Made by a program: the position numbers and the translations under genes. From Ruminococcaceae bacterium UBA794 (GTDB taxonomy: Bacteria > Bacillota > Clostridia > Oscillospirales > Ruminococcaceae), in assembly GCA_002304735.1 (NCBI GenBank), contig DBIU01000011.1, forward strand, positions 1 through 20,355: DNA of 20,355 bases. The letters are read 5' to 3'. Below, one piece after another: positions 7,675 to 14,566 of the stretch. The notes below the pieces were generated by a model. The model did not search any database. It had not been told where the DNA came from and saw only the letters and a program-made list of their open reading frames with translations. The stretch's first letter is position 1. Each line of letters begins with the position of its first letter.

Positions 7675-8250
7675 TCAGAGTTCCTTGATAATCTCGCCCA
7701 TAAGGTTGGGAGTAGCGGAAATTGCGTTGCTCTCATCGGTATCAATGTGCATAGCGTCGGCGAAATTTTCGCTTACTCTTACGACAACATCGCCGAGAAT
7801 AGCTGCTCTGCCATTCGTATTACATTTAACCCAAACAACGTCCTTGTTCTTTACGCCAAGCTTCTCGGCAGTTTCGGGAACAAGGTGAATGTGGCGCTTT
7901 GCAACGATAACGCCTTCCTTTATGGTAACCTCGCCTGCGGGGCCTCTGAGAGTGCAGCCGGGAGTGCCCGCGATATCGCCGCTCTCGCGGATAACAATGT
8001 CAACGCCGATAGAACGAGCGTCGGTTGCGGAAAGCTCAACCTGGTCTGCGGGACGGCACGGACCGAGAATGGAAACGTTTGCAAGCTCCTTCTTGGGGCC
8101 TACAACAGTAACTCTCTGCTCGCTTGCGAACTGTCCGGGCTGTGAAAGGTCCTTTTTCTTGGTAAGCTCAGCGCCCTTGCCGAAAAGGATTTCAAGGGTT
8201 TCCTTGGTAACGTGAACGTGTCTTGCCGATGTTTCAATAAGAATTTCCAT
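7675..8250 (-). CDS. pduL: PduL-type phosphate acyltransferase (phosphotransacetylase)
   Basis: Transfers an acyl group between CoA and phosphate (acetyl- or propionyl-CoA to acyl phosphate), feeding acetate kinase and ATP formation. The 191 residues form the double PduL domain. SARHVHV (H11, H13) starts the first repeat. GPCRPADQVELSATDARSIG (63-82) is highly conserved. VAKRHIHLVP (H120, H122) begins the second repeat, and H168 lies in FADAMHIDTDE. These histidines match the two-zinc centre known for PduL. No encapsulation peptide is seen at the N-terminus and no microcompartment shell gene is nearby, so it is probably a cytosolic housekeeping enzyme replacing Pta. The ATG has a GGAGGT site, and a separate promoter lies at 8283-8311. 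Confidence 0.93.
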   Translation of the reverse strand: MEILIETSARHVHVTKETLEILFGKGAELTKKKDLSQPGQFASEQRVTVVGPKKELANVSILGPCRPADQVELSATDARSIGVDIVIRESGDIAGTPGCTLRGPAGEVTIKEGVIVAKRHIHLVPETAEKLGVKNKDVVWVKCNTNGRAAILGDVVVRVSENFADAMHIDTDESNAISATPNLMGEIIKEL

Positions 8251-8282
8251 ACAGAAATACCTCCATAAATTTTATCATTAAT

Positions 8283-8311
8283 ATTATACAACTTTTTCAA
8301 AAAAAAATCAA
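8283..8311 (-). promoter_or_regulatory. Sigma-A promoter for pduL
   Basis: On the minus strand, TTGATT (8311-8306), a 17-bp spacer and TATAAT (8288-8283). The start is expected near 8276, giving a leader of roughly 26 bases with GGAGGT. Its -35 box is only eight bases from the -35 box of the facing fur promoter. Confidence 0.72.
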
Positions 8312-8319
8312 GTAACCTA

Positions 8320-8348
8320 TTGCATTTTTTGAAGAAATATGTTATAAT
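8320..8348 (+). promoter_or_regulatory. Sigma-A promoter for the fur/znu operon
   Basis: TTGCAT (8320-8325), a 17-bp spacer and perfect TATAAT (8343-8348) preceded by TGT (extended -10). The expected start is near 8355, directly at the edge of the palindromic operator at 8356-8376. Confidence 0.75.
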
Positions 8349-8355
8349 TTGAAAT

Positions 8356-8376
8356 TGAGATTGAAAATCATTTTCA
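8356..8376. promoter_or_regulatory. Fur/Zur-type operator (overlapping 7-1-7 repeats)
   Basis: TGAAAAT-C-ATTTTCA at 8362-8376 is a perfect 7-1-7 inverted repeat. A second, imperfect copy, TGAGATT-G-AAAATCA at 8356-8370, is shifted by exactly six bases, with five of seven positions matched. This overlapping geometry is the one described for Fur-family boxes in Bacillus. The site covers about +1 to +22 of the predicted transcript of the Fur-family gene, so binding should block expression of the whole zinc operon. Confidence 0.7.
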
Positions 8377-8401
8377 TTTTAAGATTAATTCGGGTGATTA
8401 A

Positions 8402-8809
8402 ATGGATAGAAATAATTACAATACAAAACAGCGCGATGAGATTGTGGAGTTTTTCTCGAAGCATCGCGGAAGATGCTTTTCAGCAAAGGATATCATTAAA
8501 AGCGGTGAAATCAAGTCGGGTGAAGCGACTGTTTACAGAACGCTTTCAAAGCTTGCGGAAAGCGGTGTTCTGAAACGTTTTACGGACGGTTCGGCGGGCG
8601 CTTGCTATCAGCTTGCGGAGGGCGCGGACTGCGATAAACACTTTCATCTGAGATGTGAGAAATGCGGAAAGCTAATTCACATTGACTGCGAATTTATGGC
8701 TGAAATAAAGGGACATATCGAGGCTGACCACGATTTTTACGTTGACCTTGGAAAAACCGTGTTTTATGGTCTTTGCGGGGATTGTGCCAAAGGAGAGAGC
8801 GATGTTTAA
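8402..8809 (+). CDS. zur: Fur-family metal-responsive repressor, probably Zur
   Basis: A 135-residue DNA-binding repressor. The N-terminal winged helix (about residues 5-70) contains the recognition segment EATVYRTLSKLAESGVL (41-57). The C-terminal dimer domain has HFHLRC (H80, H82) and the two CxxC pairs C85/C88 and C125/C128 of the structural zinc site. Position at the head of a zinc-type ABC transporter, and an operator of Fur-family geometry at its own promoter, point to Zur. Iron (Fur) or peroxide (PerR) sensing cannot be excluded from the protein alone. The start ATG follows a GGGTGAT site. Its last eight bases overlap the start of the binding-protein gene, which suggests translational coupling. 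Confidence 0.82.
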   Translation: MDRNNYNTKQRDEIVEFFSKHRGRCFSAKDIIKSGEIKSGEATVYRTLSKLAESGVLKRFTDGSAGACYQLAEGADCDKHFHLRCEKCGKLIHIDCEFMAEIKGHIEADHDFYVDLGKTVFYGLCGDCAKGESDV

Positions 8810-9740
8810 GAAAATATGCGCGTTTTTGCTTGTAATAGGAGCTGTTTTGCTTTGCGGCTGCAAAAACGACGTTGAGAATAGCGGAAAACTGAAAATTGTC
8901 ACAACGATTTTTCCGGCATACGATTTCGCAAGAAGCGTTTTCGGAGATACAGCAGAAGTGACAATGCTGCTGAAACCGGGTATGGAAAGCCATTCCTACG
9001 ACCCGTCTGCAAAGGACGTTGTGAAAATCGACGAGTGCGATTTGTTTATCTATAACGGCGGCGAGTCGGACAAGTGGGTTGAGAATATCCTCAAATCAAC
9101 CGATAATGTTAACGCAATGAAGATGGTTGACGCGGTTGAAATGCTCGGCGAGGAGCACACCGAGGGTATGACCGCCGATGAACACGACGACCATAATCAC
9201 GATGAAGAAGAATATGACGAGCATATCTGGACTTCGCCGAAAAATGCCGCGCTGATAGTTGCGGCTATCCTCGACAAGGCGAAAGAGATTTCTCCCGAAA
9301 ATGCCGCTGTTTTTGACGAAAACGCAGCGGATTATATTGGAAAGATAAACTCGCTGGACAAGCGCTTTGAGGAGCTTCTGGCGGGGGAGAAGCGCCATTT
9401 TGTTTTCGGCGACAGGTTTCCGCTGCTGTATTTTTTCAGAGAATATAAACTGAATTATTACGCGGCATTTCCCGGGTGCGGCTCGGAAACTGAGCCTTCC
9501 GCGCAGACCATTTCTTTTCTCACAAAAAAGCTTTCCGAAAGCGATACCGTAAAAACGGTGTTTTACATCGAGCTCTCAAATCACAAGCTTGCGGATAATC
9601 TTGCTTCGGAAAGCAATCTCCCGACTGCGGAATTTCACACCTGCCACAATATCACTTCCGATGATTTCGAGGCGGGAGAAAGCTATGTTTCGCTTATGGA
9701 GAGGAATTATAACACGCTGAAAACAGCGCTTGGCAAATAA
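8802..9740 (+). CDS. znuA: Zinc-type ABC transporter lipoprotein (substrate-binding)
   Basis: A 312-residue cluster A-I binding protein that captures zinc, or possibly manganese, outside the cell. Residues 1-19 form a lipoprotein signal ending in LLCG before lipidated C20. H64 (ESHSYDP) and H141 (DEHIWTSP) match the first two metal ligands of ZnuA. Between them is a His/Asp/Glu-rich loop (about 118-141), typical of zinc carriers. The usual third ligand (HDA-Y) is replaced by FGDRFP (202-207), and the usual C-terminal Asp region reads FHTCHN (278-283), so this is a distinct Firmicute subtype. The frame can open 20 codons earlier, inside the repressor gene, but the AGGAGAG site and the signal peptide support ATG 8802. 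Confidence 0.87.
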   Translation: MFKKICAFLLVIGAVLLCGCKNDVENSGKLKIVTTIFPAYDFARSVFGDTAEVTMLLKPGMESHSYDPSAKDVVKIDECDLFIYNGGESDKWVENILKSTDNVNAMKMVDAVEMLGEEHTEGMTADEHDDHNHDEEEYDEHIWTSPKNAALIVAAILDKAKEISPENAAVFDENAADYIGKINSLDKRFEELLAGEKRHFVFGDRFPLLYFFREYKLNYYAAFPGCGSETEPSAQTISFLTKKLSESDTVKTVFYIELSNHKLADNLASESNLPTAEFHTCHNITSDDFEAGESYVSLMERNYNTLKTALGK

Positions 9741-9762
9741 AGCTGTTCGGAGGTGCTGAACT

Positions 9763-10467
9763 ATGCTTATTAAGGTTGAGAATCTTACTTTGTCATATGA
9801 AAATATGACGGTTATCGAAAATCTAAACTTCGAGGTGGCTGACGGAGATTATCTTTGCATTGTCGGTGAAAACGGTTCGGGAAAAAGTACGCTTGTAAAG
9901 GCGCTTCTGTCGCTGAAAAAGCCCGAAAAGGGTTCAATCACATTCGGAGAAGGACTGAAAAAGAATGAAATCGGTTATCTTCCGCAGCAAACCGCCGCGC
10001 AGAAGGATTTTCCCGCGAGCGTTTATGAAGTTGTGATTTCGGGCTGTCTTAATTCACGCGGAATACGTCCGTTCTATTCATCGAGAGAACGAAAAAAAGC
10101 GCTTGAAAATATGGAGCTTCTCGGAATAACCGAGCTGAAAAATCGAAGCTACCGCGAGCTTTCGGGAGGACAGCAGCAGCGCGTTTTGCTGAGCCGCGCT
10201 CTTTGCGCGACAAAAAAGCTTTTGCTGCTTGACGAGCCTGTCGCGGGACTTGACCCGATTGTTACCGCGGAACTTTACGAGCTTATCGACAAAATCAACA
10301 AGAGCGGCGTGACCGTGATAATGGTAACGCACGACCTTTCAACCGCCTTGAAATACTCTCGGCATATTCTTTGTATGACCGAAAAAGAACATTTTTTCGG
10401 AAGCAGGGAAGAATTTCTGAAAAGCAAGTTTGCGAGCTTTATGAGGGGCGGTGAAGCGGATGTTTGA
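9763..10467 (+). CDS. znuC: Zinc-type ABC transporter ATPase
   Basis: Cytoplasmic ATPase that powers metal import through the adjacent permease. All nucleotide-binding motifs are present in its 234 residues: Walker A GENGSGKST (35-43), Q-loop LPQQ near 73-76, signature LSGGQQQR (133-140), Walker B LLLLDEP (153-159) with catalytic E158, and the switch histidine H190 in VTHD. The ATG follows CGGAGGTG, 22 bases after the lipoprotein gene. The end overlaps the permease start by eight bases. The partner genes define the substrate class. The ATPase alone would not separate zinc from manganese. Confidence 0.92.
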   Translation: MLIKVENLTLSYENMTVIENLNFEVADGDYLCIVGENGSGKSTLVKALLSLKKPEKGSITFGEGLKKNEIGYLPQQTAAQKDFPASVYEVVISGCLNSRGIRPFYSSRERKKALENMELLGITELKNRSYRELSGGQQQRVLLSRALCATKKLLLLDEPVAGLDPIVTAELYELIDKINKSGVTVIMVTHDLSTALKYSRHILCMTEKEHFFGSREEFLKSKFASFMRGGEADV

Positions 10468-11281
10468 TATGTTATCGGAGATTTTCTCGTCGTCAATTCT
10501 AATTCGCGCGGTTATTGTAGGAGTTTTGGTATCGCTCTGCGCTGCGCTTCTTGGAGTAAGCCTTGTTCTGAAGCGATTTTCGATGATAGGCGACGGACTT
10601 TCGCACGTCGGCTTCGGAGCGCTTGCAATAGCCGCCGTAATGAACCTCGCGCCTATGGCGGTTGCAATTCCCGTGGTGCTTTTGTCTGCATTTTTGCTTT
10701 TGCGGCTGTCGTCAAACGGCAAAATCAAGGGCGACGCGGCGATTGCAATGATATCGACAGGCGCGCTCGGCGTTGGAGTAATGGCGGTTTCGATGTCGAA
10801 AGGAATGAACATCGACCTTAACAGCTACCTTTTCGGCAGCATAATGTCTGTAAGCCGCGAAGACGTTGTGATAAGCGTAATTCTCGCGGTGCTGGTGCTT
10901 GTGGTTTTCGTGTTTTTCTACACGAAGATTTTCGCGATAACCTTTGACGAGAGCTTCGCCAAAGCCACAGGAACCGCCGCGAACGTTTACAATATGCTGA
11001 TTGCGCTGCTTACCGCGATGACGGTTGTTATCGGAATGAGGCTTATGGGAAGTATGCTGATTTCAAGCCTAATCATTTTCCCCGCATTAAGCTCAATGCG
11101 TGTGTTCAAGAGCTTCAAGTCGGTTACTGTTTGCTCGGGCGCAATTTCAATATTTACATTTCTTGCGGGAATGATTATCTCTTACGCCGCCGAAGCGCCC
11201 TGCGGAGCAAGCATTGTCTGCGTTAACGTAATTACCTTTCTGCTGTTCTTTATTATCGGCAAAATCAGAAAATCATCGTAA
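10460..11281 (+). CDS. znuB: Zinc-type ABC transporter permease
   Basis: Integral membrane permease of the ABC-3 (ZnuB/TroC) family that forms the metal channel. It has about eight hydrophobic segments spread over some 273 residues. The conserved LVLKRFSMIGDGLSHVGFGALAIA segment near the N-terminus contains the GDGLSHVGFGA motif of the family, and GMRLMGSMLISSLIIFPA is the coupling-helix region. Translation could begin at GTG 10451 or ATG 10460. ATG is preferred because an AGGGG site is too close to the GTG, and this gives the same eight-base overlap seen at the repressor/lipoprotein junction. It ends two bases before the bidirectional terminator. Confidence 0.9.
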   Translation: MFDMLSEIFSSSILIRAVIVGVLVSLCAALLGVSLVLKRFSMIGDGLSHVGFGALAIAAVMNLAPMAVAIPVVLLSAFLLLRLSSNGKIKGDAAIAMISTGALGVGVMAVSMSKGMNIDLNSYLFGSIMSVSREDVVISVILAVLVLVVFVFFYTKIFAITFDESFAKATGTAANVYNMLIALLTAMTVVIGMRLMGSMLISSLIIFPALSSMRVFKSFKSVTVCSGAISIFTFLAGMIISYAAEAPCGASIVCVNVITFLLFFIIGKIRKSS

Positions 11282-11283
11282 AA

Positions 11284-11311
11284 AAAAGCTCCGATTGAAC
11301 TCGGAGCTTTT
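11284..11311. terminator. Bidirectional terminator between znuB and the SCP2-like gene
   Basis: An 11-bp stem, AAAAGCTCCGA (11284-11294) with TCGGAGCTTTT (11301-11311), and loop TTGAAC. Runs of T follow on both strands (seven on the minus strand), so it can end both converging transcripts. Confidence 0.88.
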
Positions 11312-11330
11312 AATATTATTTTTACTTATC

Positions 11331-11846
11331 TCAGAAAATATTTCCGAGAAGAAGCGCAGCGGGAATATTTCCGTTTGCGTTGAGTGCGCCCGTTGCTATT
11401 GCGTCTTTGAGAGTAAGCTTTCCGTTCAGAAAACGGAGAATGTTCTCATAGCTGATGTACGCTTCAAAAGAAGCCGCGTTGTACTCGTAAGGAGAAATAG
11501 CAAGCTTTCCGTTCTTAATTTCAATGTAGAAATGACGGTCGATTTCATCAGCCCAGCCCCAAACCTTTACGTCAACAGCGACGTTAGTCTTGACAGCGGA
11601 AGCCTTTTCCTTATTTACAAGCTTTTCAAGCTTCTTGCACATCTCGTCAACGCCGACAACCTTGGGCTTTTTAGCCGCCTTAACAGCAGGCTTTTCAACC
11701 TTTGTGGGAGCCTTTTTAGCGGCGGTTTTCTTTGCAGCGGCAGGCTTTGCGGCGGTCTTAACCGGAGCCTTTACCGTCTTTTCGACAGGCTTTTCAACTT
11801 TTTCCGTCTTTTTTGCGGGAATTTTCTTAGCAGCGTCTTTAGTCAT
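11331..11846 (-). CDS. Histone-H1-like basic tail fused to an SCP2-like domain
   Basis: A 171-residue protein with two parts. Residues 1-62 are almost only Lys, Ala, Pro, Val, Thr and Glu (AAKKIPAKKTEK, AAAKKTAAKKAP), a low-complexity, strongly basic tail like histone H1 or bacterial AlgP/HctB-type DNA-binding tails. Residues 66-171 resemble the SCP2 sterol/lipid-binding fold: strands VDVKVWGWADE and HFYIEIKNGKLAISP, then ENILRFLNGKLTLKDAIATGALNANGNIPAALLL, matching the usual GKL-x-A-x-x-G-x-L-x-x-x-G-x-x-x-x-A ending. SCP2 domains bind lipids or acyl-CoA. The basic tail suggests nucleic acid or anionic membrane binding, but the function is unknown. An ATG six codons earlier exists, but it overlaps the AAAGGAA ribosome binding site, so ATG 11846 is chosen. 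The gene is monocistronic. Confidence 0.75.
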   Translation of the reverse strand: MTKDAAKKIPAKKTEKVEKPVEKTVKAPVKTAAKPAAAKKTAAKKAPTKVEKPAVKAAKKPKVVGVDEMCKKLEKLVNKEKASAVKTNVAVDVKVWGWADEIDRHFYIEIKNGKLAISPYEYNAASFEAYISYENILRFLNGKLTLKDAIATGALNANGNIPAALLLGNIF

Positions 11847-11869
11847 AACAACTGTTCCTTTCATATTTT

Positions 11870-11889
11870 ATTCCGTTTATAAGCGGAAT
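11870..11889 (-). promoter_or_regulatory. Leader hairpin of the SCP2-like gene
   Basis: ATTCCG (11870-11875) and CGGAAT (11884-11889) pair, extended inward by a G-T and two A-T pairs. It lies between the predicted transcript start (about 11898) and the AAAGGAA site, so it would form near the 5' end of the mRNA and may stabilise it. Confidence 0.4.
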
Positions 11890-11904
11890 TTAGTTACTAA
11901 CCTA

Positions 11905-11933
11905 ATAATAACACATATTTATTATTTTTGCAA
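11905..11933 (-). promoter_or_regulatory. Sigma-A promoter for the SCP2-like gene
   Basis: On the minus strand, TTGCAA (11933-11928), a 17-bp spacer and TATTAT (11910-11905) with a TGT extended -10. The start is expected near 11898. Confidence 0.65.
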
Positions 11934-11975
11934 CTGTTTTTTTGAAAAAAATCAACAATTTACCTTAAATTATAC

Positions 11976-12002
11976 AAAAAAGCGCTTCTTTATCGGAAGC
12001 GC
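11976..12002 (-). terminator. Terminator of the arginine operon
   Basis: On the minus strand, GCGCTTC pairs with GAAGCGC (12002-11996 and 11988-11982) around a seven-base loop, followed by TTTTTT (11981-11976). It begins 12 bases after the argF stop. Confidence 0.85.
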
Positions 12003-12013
12003 CTTTAGTTTTA

Positions 12014-12925
12014 TCAGTGTTCGGGAGCCATAAGACGAACCATAACGGCTTTCTGCGCGTGCAGACGGTTTTCAGCCTCGTCGAAAATTTCGTTTGCGTG
12101 CTGCTCGAAAACCTTTGCGGTGATTTCTTCCTCGCGGTGAGCGGGCAGGCAGTGCATTACGATTGCGTCCGATTTTGCGGCAGCCATAACTTCGTCGTTA
12201 ATTTGATATCCCTTGAAAACGGCCTTGCGCTTTTCGATTTCCGCTTCCATACCCATTGACGACCAAACGTCCGTGTAGATAACGTCGGCGTCAGCGGCAG
12301 CCTCGACAGGCTTGTTTACAAGCTTGAAGTTCGCGTAATCCTTGGTAAAATCAAGAATTTCCTTATCGGGATAATATCCCTCGGGGCAGGCAAGAGTTAC
12401 GTTCATTCCAACCTTAAGGCAGCCTACGGTAAGCGAGTTTGCCATATTGTTTCCATCGCCGATATAGCAGAAATTCAATCCCTCAAGCTTGTTTTTGTAT
12501 TCACGGATTGTCTGCAAATCCGCAAGGACCTGACAGGGGTGAGCAAAATCGGTAAGACCGTTGATTACGGGAATTGTGCCGTATTCAGCGAGATTTTCAA
12601 CCTCAGCCTGCTCAAACGTGCGAATCATAATGCCGTTGAGGTAGCGCGAAAGTACGCGCGCGGTATCCTGAACAGGCTCGCCGCGGCCAATCTGGAGGTC
12701 TCTCGACGACAGGAAAAGCGCGTTTCCGCCAAGCTGATACATACCCGTTTCAAAGGAAACGCGGGTACGCGTCGAGGACTTCTGAAATATCATTCCGAGC
12801 GTCATTCCTTTGAGGATATTGTGGGGGATTCCGTGCTTCTGCTCATATTTGAGCTGGTCCGCGAGGTTGAGGATATCAATGATTTCCTCCGTGCTGAGGT
12901 CAAGCAGCTTTAATAAATGCTTCAT
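12014..12925 (-). CDS. argF: Ornithine carbamoyltransferase
   Basis: Cytosolic enzyme that joins carbamoyl phosphate and ornithine to give citrulline. The 303 residues have STRTR at 51-55 (carbamoyl phosphate), HPCQ at 129-132, SMGME near 223-227 and HCLPAHR at 258-264, the ornithine-binding cysteine loop that separates this enzyme from aspartate carbamoyltransferase. The ATG has an AAAGGAAA site seven bases upstream. It is the last gene of the arginine operon, 45 bases after orf133, and is followed by the terminator. A catabolic role (ArcB) is unlikely because all neighbours are biosynthetic. Confidence 0.95.
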   Translation of the reverse strand: MKHLLKLLDLSTEEIIDILNLADQLKYEQKHGIPHNILKGMTLGMIFQKSSTRTRVSFETGMYQLGGNALFLSSRDLQIGRGEPVQDTARVLSRYLNGIMIRTFEQAEVENLAEYGTIPVINGLTDFAHPCQVLADLQTIREYKNKLEGLNFCYIGDGNNMANSLTVGCLKVGMNVTLACPEGYYPDKEILDFTKDYANFKLVNKPVEAAADADVIYTDVWSSMGMEAEIEKRKAVFKGYQINDEVMAAAKSDAIVMHCLPAHREEEITAKVFEQHANEIFDEAENRLHAQKAVMVRLMAPEH

Positions 12926-12970
12926 AATGTTTTTCCTTTCATATTAGGTTTACTTATAAACGGATAAATC

Positions 12971-13372
12971 TTACGCGTCTGTTGTGCGAACAACAAAAAA
13001 TGTGTAAACAGCGGGGAAGAGCAGGACGATGATATCGCCGAACGTAAAGTTGTTTCCAAAGCTAAAGAACAGCGAAATTAACGCTAGAATTGTTACGCAA
13101 ACTCCCGAAATAAACGCGGGTTTGCGCGCTTTTTCTTTATTAAGAATAGTAAGCTGTACTCCAAACCAGCCCATTGCCGCAAATGCAATCGCCGTCAGCA
13201 GCATCGCGAGAAGATTTCCGATAAATCCCATTGTGCCGCCGTTTTTTATAATGGCAAAAACCGCAAATCTCATAAAAAGACTGCGTCCGAAAAGCGCTCC
13301 GAAATTCAAAATAATCGTAAGGAGCGCAATAAATAAACTCATAACCGAGATAACTTGTGTGATGCGCTTCAT
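12971..13372 (-). CDS. Hypothetical small membrane protein (orf133) in the arginine operon
   Basis: No family is recognised. The 133 residues are mostly hydrophobic, with segments at about 6-28, 50-74, 86-106 and 111-129, a short basic start (MKR) and a basic loop near 78-85 (NKEKARK). No signal peptidase site, cysteine motif or charged transport motif is visible. It starts 14 bases after argD with a good AAAGGA site that overlaps the argD stop region, so it is co-transcribed and probably coupled. It lies between argD and argF, where a link to arginine or ornithine transport would make sense, but nothing in the sequence shows that. Confidence 0.7.
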   Translation of the reverse strand: MKRITQVISVMSLFIALLTIILNFGALFGRSLFMRFAVFAIIKNGGTMGFIGNLLAMLLTAIAFAAMGWFGVQLTILNKEKARKPAFISGVCVTILALISLFFSFGNNFTFGDIIVLLFPAVYTFFVVRTTDA

Positions 13373-13386
13373 TTTTCGTCCTTTCT

Positions 13387-14553
13387 TCAGCCCTCAAGCA
13401 GTTTTATCAATATGTCAAGTCCCGCGTCTATTTCCTCGTAGGAGATAGTAAGCGGAGGCAGAAGTCTTACTTTCGTCTTTGCCGTGAGAACTAGCAGACC
13501 GTTTTCAAGACAAGCCTTTGCGATGTCCGCGGCTTTTTTTGTTTTCAGCTCAATTCCAATCATCAGACCTATTCCCGAAAGCGACTGCACTTCACTGCAT
13601 TTTGCGAGTTTTTCGCGGAAATATTCGCCTTTTTTCGCCGCTTCTGCAAGAAATCCGCCGGAATTAACTTTATTCAGAACGGCAAGTCCGCCCGCGCAGG
13701 CAAGGGGATTGCCGCCGAATGTAGAGCCGTGCGTTCCGGGAGTGAGAACATTCGCGCATTTTTCACCCGAAAGGCAAACGCCTATGGGAACGCCGCCCGC
13801 AAGCCCTTTTGCAAGCGTCGTGAGGTCGGCTTTGTGACCGAAATGCTCGCCGCAGAGGAACTTTCCCGTTCTTCCGGCGCCCGTCTGAACCTCGTCCGCA
13901 ATCGTCAATACGTCCTTTTCCGCGCAGAGCTTGAATATCTCGTCCACAAAGTCCTTGTCGAGCGCGCAAACGCCGCCTTCGCCCTGAATATACTCGAACA
14001 TAACCGCGCAAACCGTATCATCAAGCTTCTCGCGCAAATCCTCGGCGTTGTTCGCTTCAACGTTTACAAAGCCCTCGACGAACGGGAAGAAATAGTTGTG
14101 GAAAACGTCCTGACCTGTCGCGGAGAGCGTGCAGAGCGTTCTTCCGTGAAAGGAGTTTTTGAGCGTTATGATGTTGTGACGACCCTTTCCGTACTTGTCA
14201 AAGCTGTATTTTCTCGCAATTTTAATCGCACACTCGTTCGCTTCCGCGCCCGAATTTCCGAAAAACATATCGGTATATCCGGTCGTTTCACAGAGCGCTT
14301 TCGCAAAATCAGCCTGAATTTTTGTATAATAGTAATTTGAGGTGTGCTGGATTTTTCTAGCCTGAGAGCAGACTGCTTCAACCCATTCGTCGTTGCAGTA
14401 GCCAAGCGAATTTACGCCTATTCCCGAACCGAAATCTATGTATTTTTTCCCGTTCTCGTCAACGGAAATCTCGTGTTCGCCGCTGTCCATAACGAGGTCA
14501 TAGCGCCCGTAGGAATGCATTACATATTTGTTGAACTGTTCGATTGTACCCAA
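13387..14553 (-). CDS. argD: Acetylornithine aminotransferase
   Basis: PLP-dependent class III aminotransferase that makes N-acetylornithine from N-acetylglutamate semialdehyde and glutamate. GNSGAEANECAIK (near 99-111) binds the cofactor phosphate, SFHGRTLCTLSATGQ follows, ADEVQTGAGRTG holds the PLP aspartate, and K249 in TLAKGLAGGVPIG forms the Schiff base. No ATG opens the frame where homologues begin. The TTG at 14551-14553 is chosen because AAGGTGAT lies just upstream and gives GTIEQFNKYVMHSYGR, the normal N-terminal length (388 residues). A TTG seven codons earlier is possible but lacks a good site and would overlap argB. The gap to argB is 13 bases. Confidence 0.93.
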   Translation of the reverse strand: MGTIEQFNKYVMHSYGRYDLVMDSGEHEISVDENGKKYIDFGSGIGVNSLGYCNDEWVEAVCSQARKIQHTSNYYYTKIQADFAKALCETTGYTDMFFGNSGAEANECAIKIARKYSFDKYGKGRHNIITLKNSFHGRTLCTLSATGQDVFHNYFFPFVEGFVNVEANNAEDLREKLDDTVCAVMFEYIQGEGGVCALDKDFVDEIFKLCAEKDVLTIADEVQTGAGRTGKFLCGEHFGHKADLTTLAKGLAGGVPIGVCLSGEKCANVLTPGTHGSTFGGNPLACAGGLAVLNKVNSGGFLAEAAKKGEYFREKLAKCSEVQSLSGIGLMIGIELKTKKAADIAKACLENGLLVLTAKTKVRLLPPLTISYEEIDAGLDILIKLLEG

Positions 14554-14566
14554 AAAAATCACCTTC

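Noticed and set aside
8742..8801. A 20-codon upstream extension of znuA
   Set aside because: It lies inside the repressor gene, would bury the lipoprotein signal peptide, and lacks a ribosome binding site. ATG 8802 has AGGAGAG.
11640..11840. Repetitive A/T- and GC-rich stretch considered as a DNA repeat or CRISPR-like array
   Set aside because: The repetition comes from Lys/Ala/Pro codons of the basic tail. There are no regular repeat-spacer units.
11847..11864. An upstream ATG for the SCP2-like gene
   Set aside because: That ATG overlaps the AAAGGAA sequence that serves as the ribosome binding site for ATG 11846.
12948..12961. Short inverted repeat GTTTA/TAAAC before argF
   Set aside because: Only five A/T-rich pairs with no U-run, so easily due to chance.
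13729..14340. A 203-codon plus-strand open frame opposite argD
   Set aside because: It is a shadow of a well-conserved aminotransferase gene, with no start signal and no recognisable motif.
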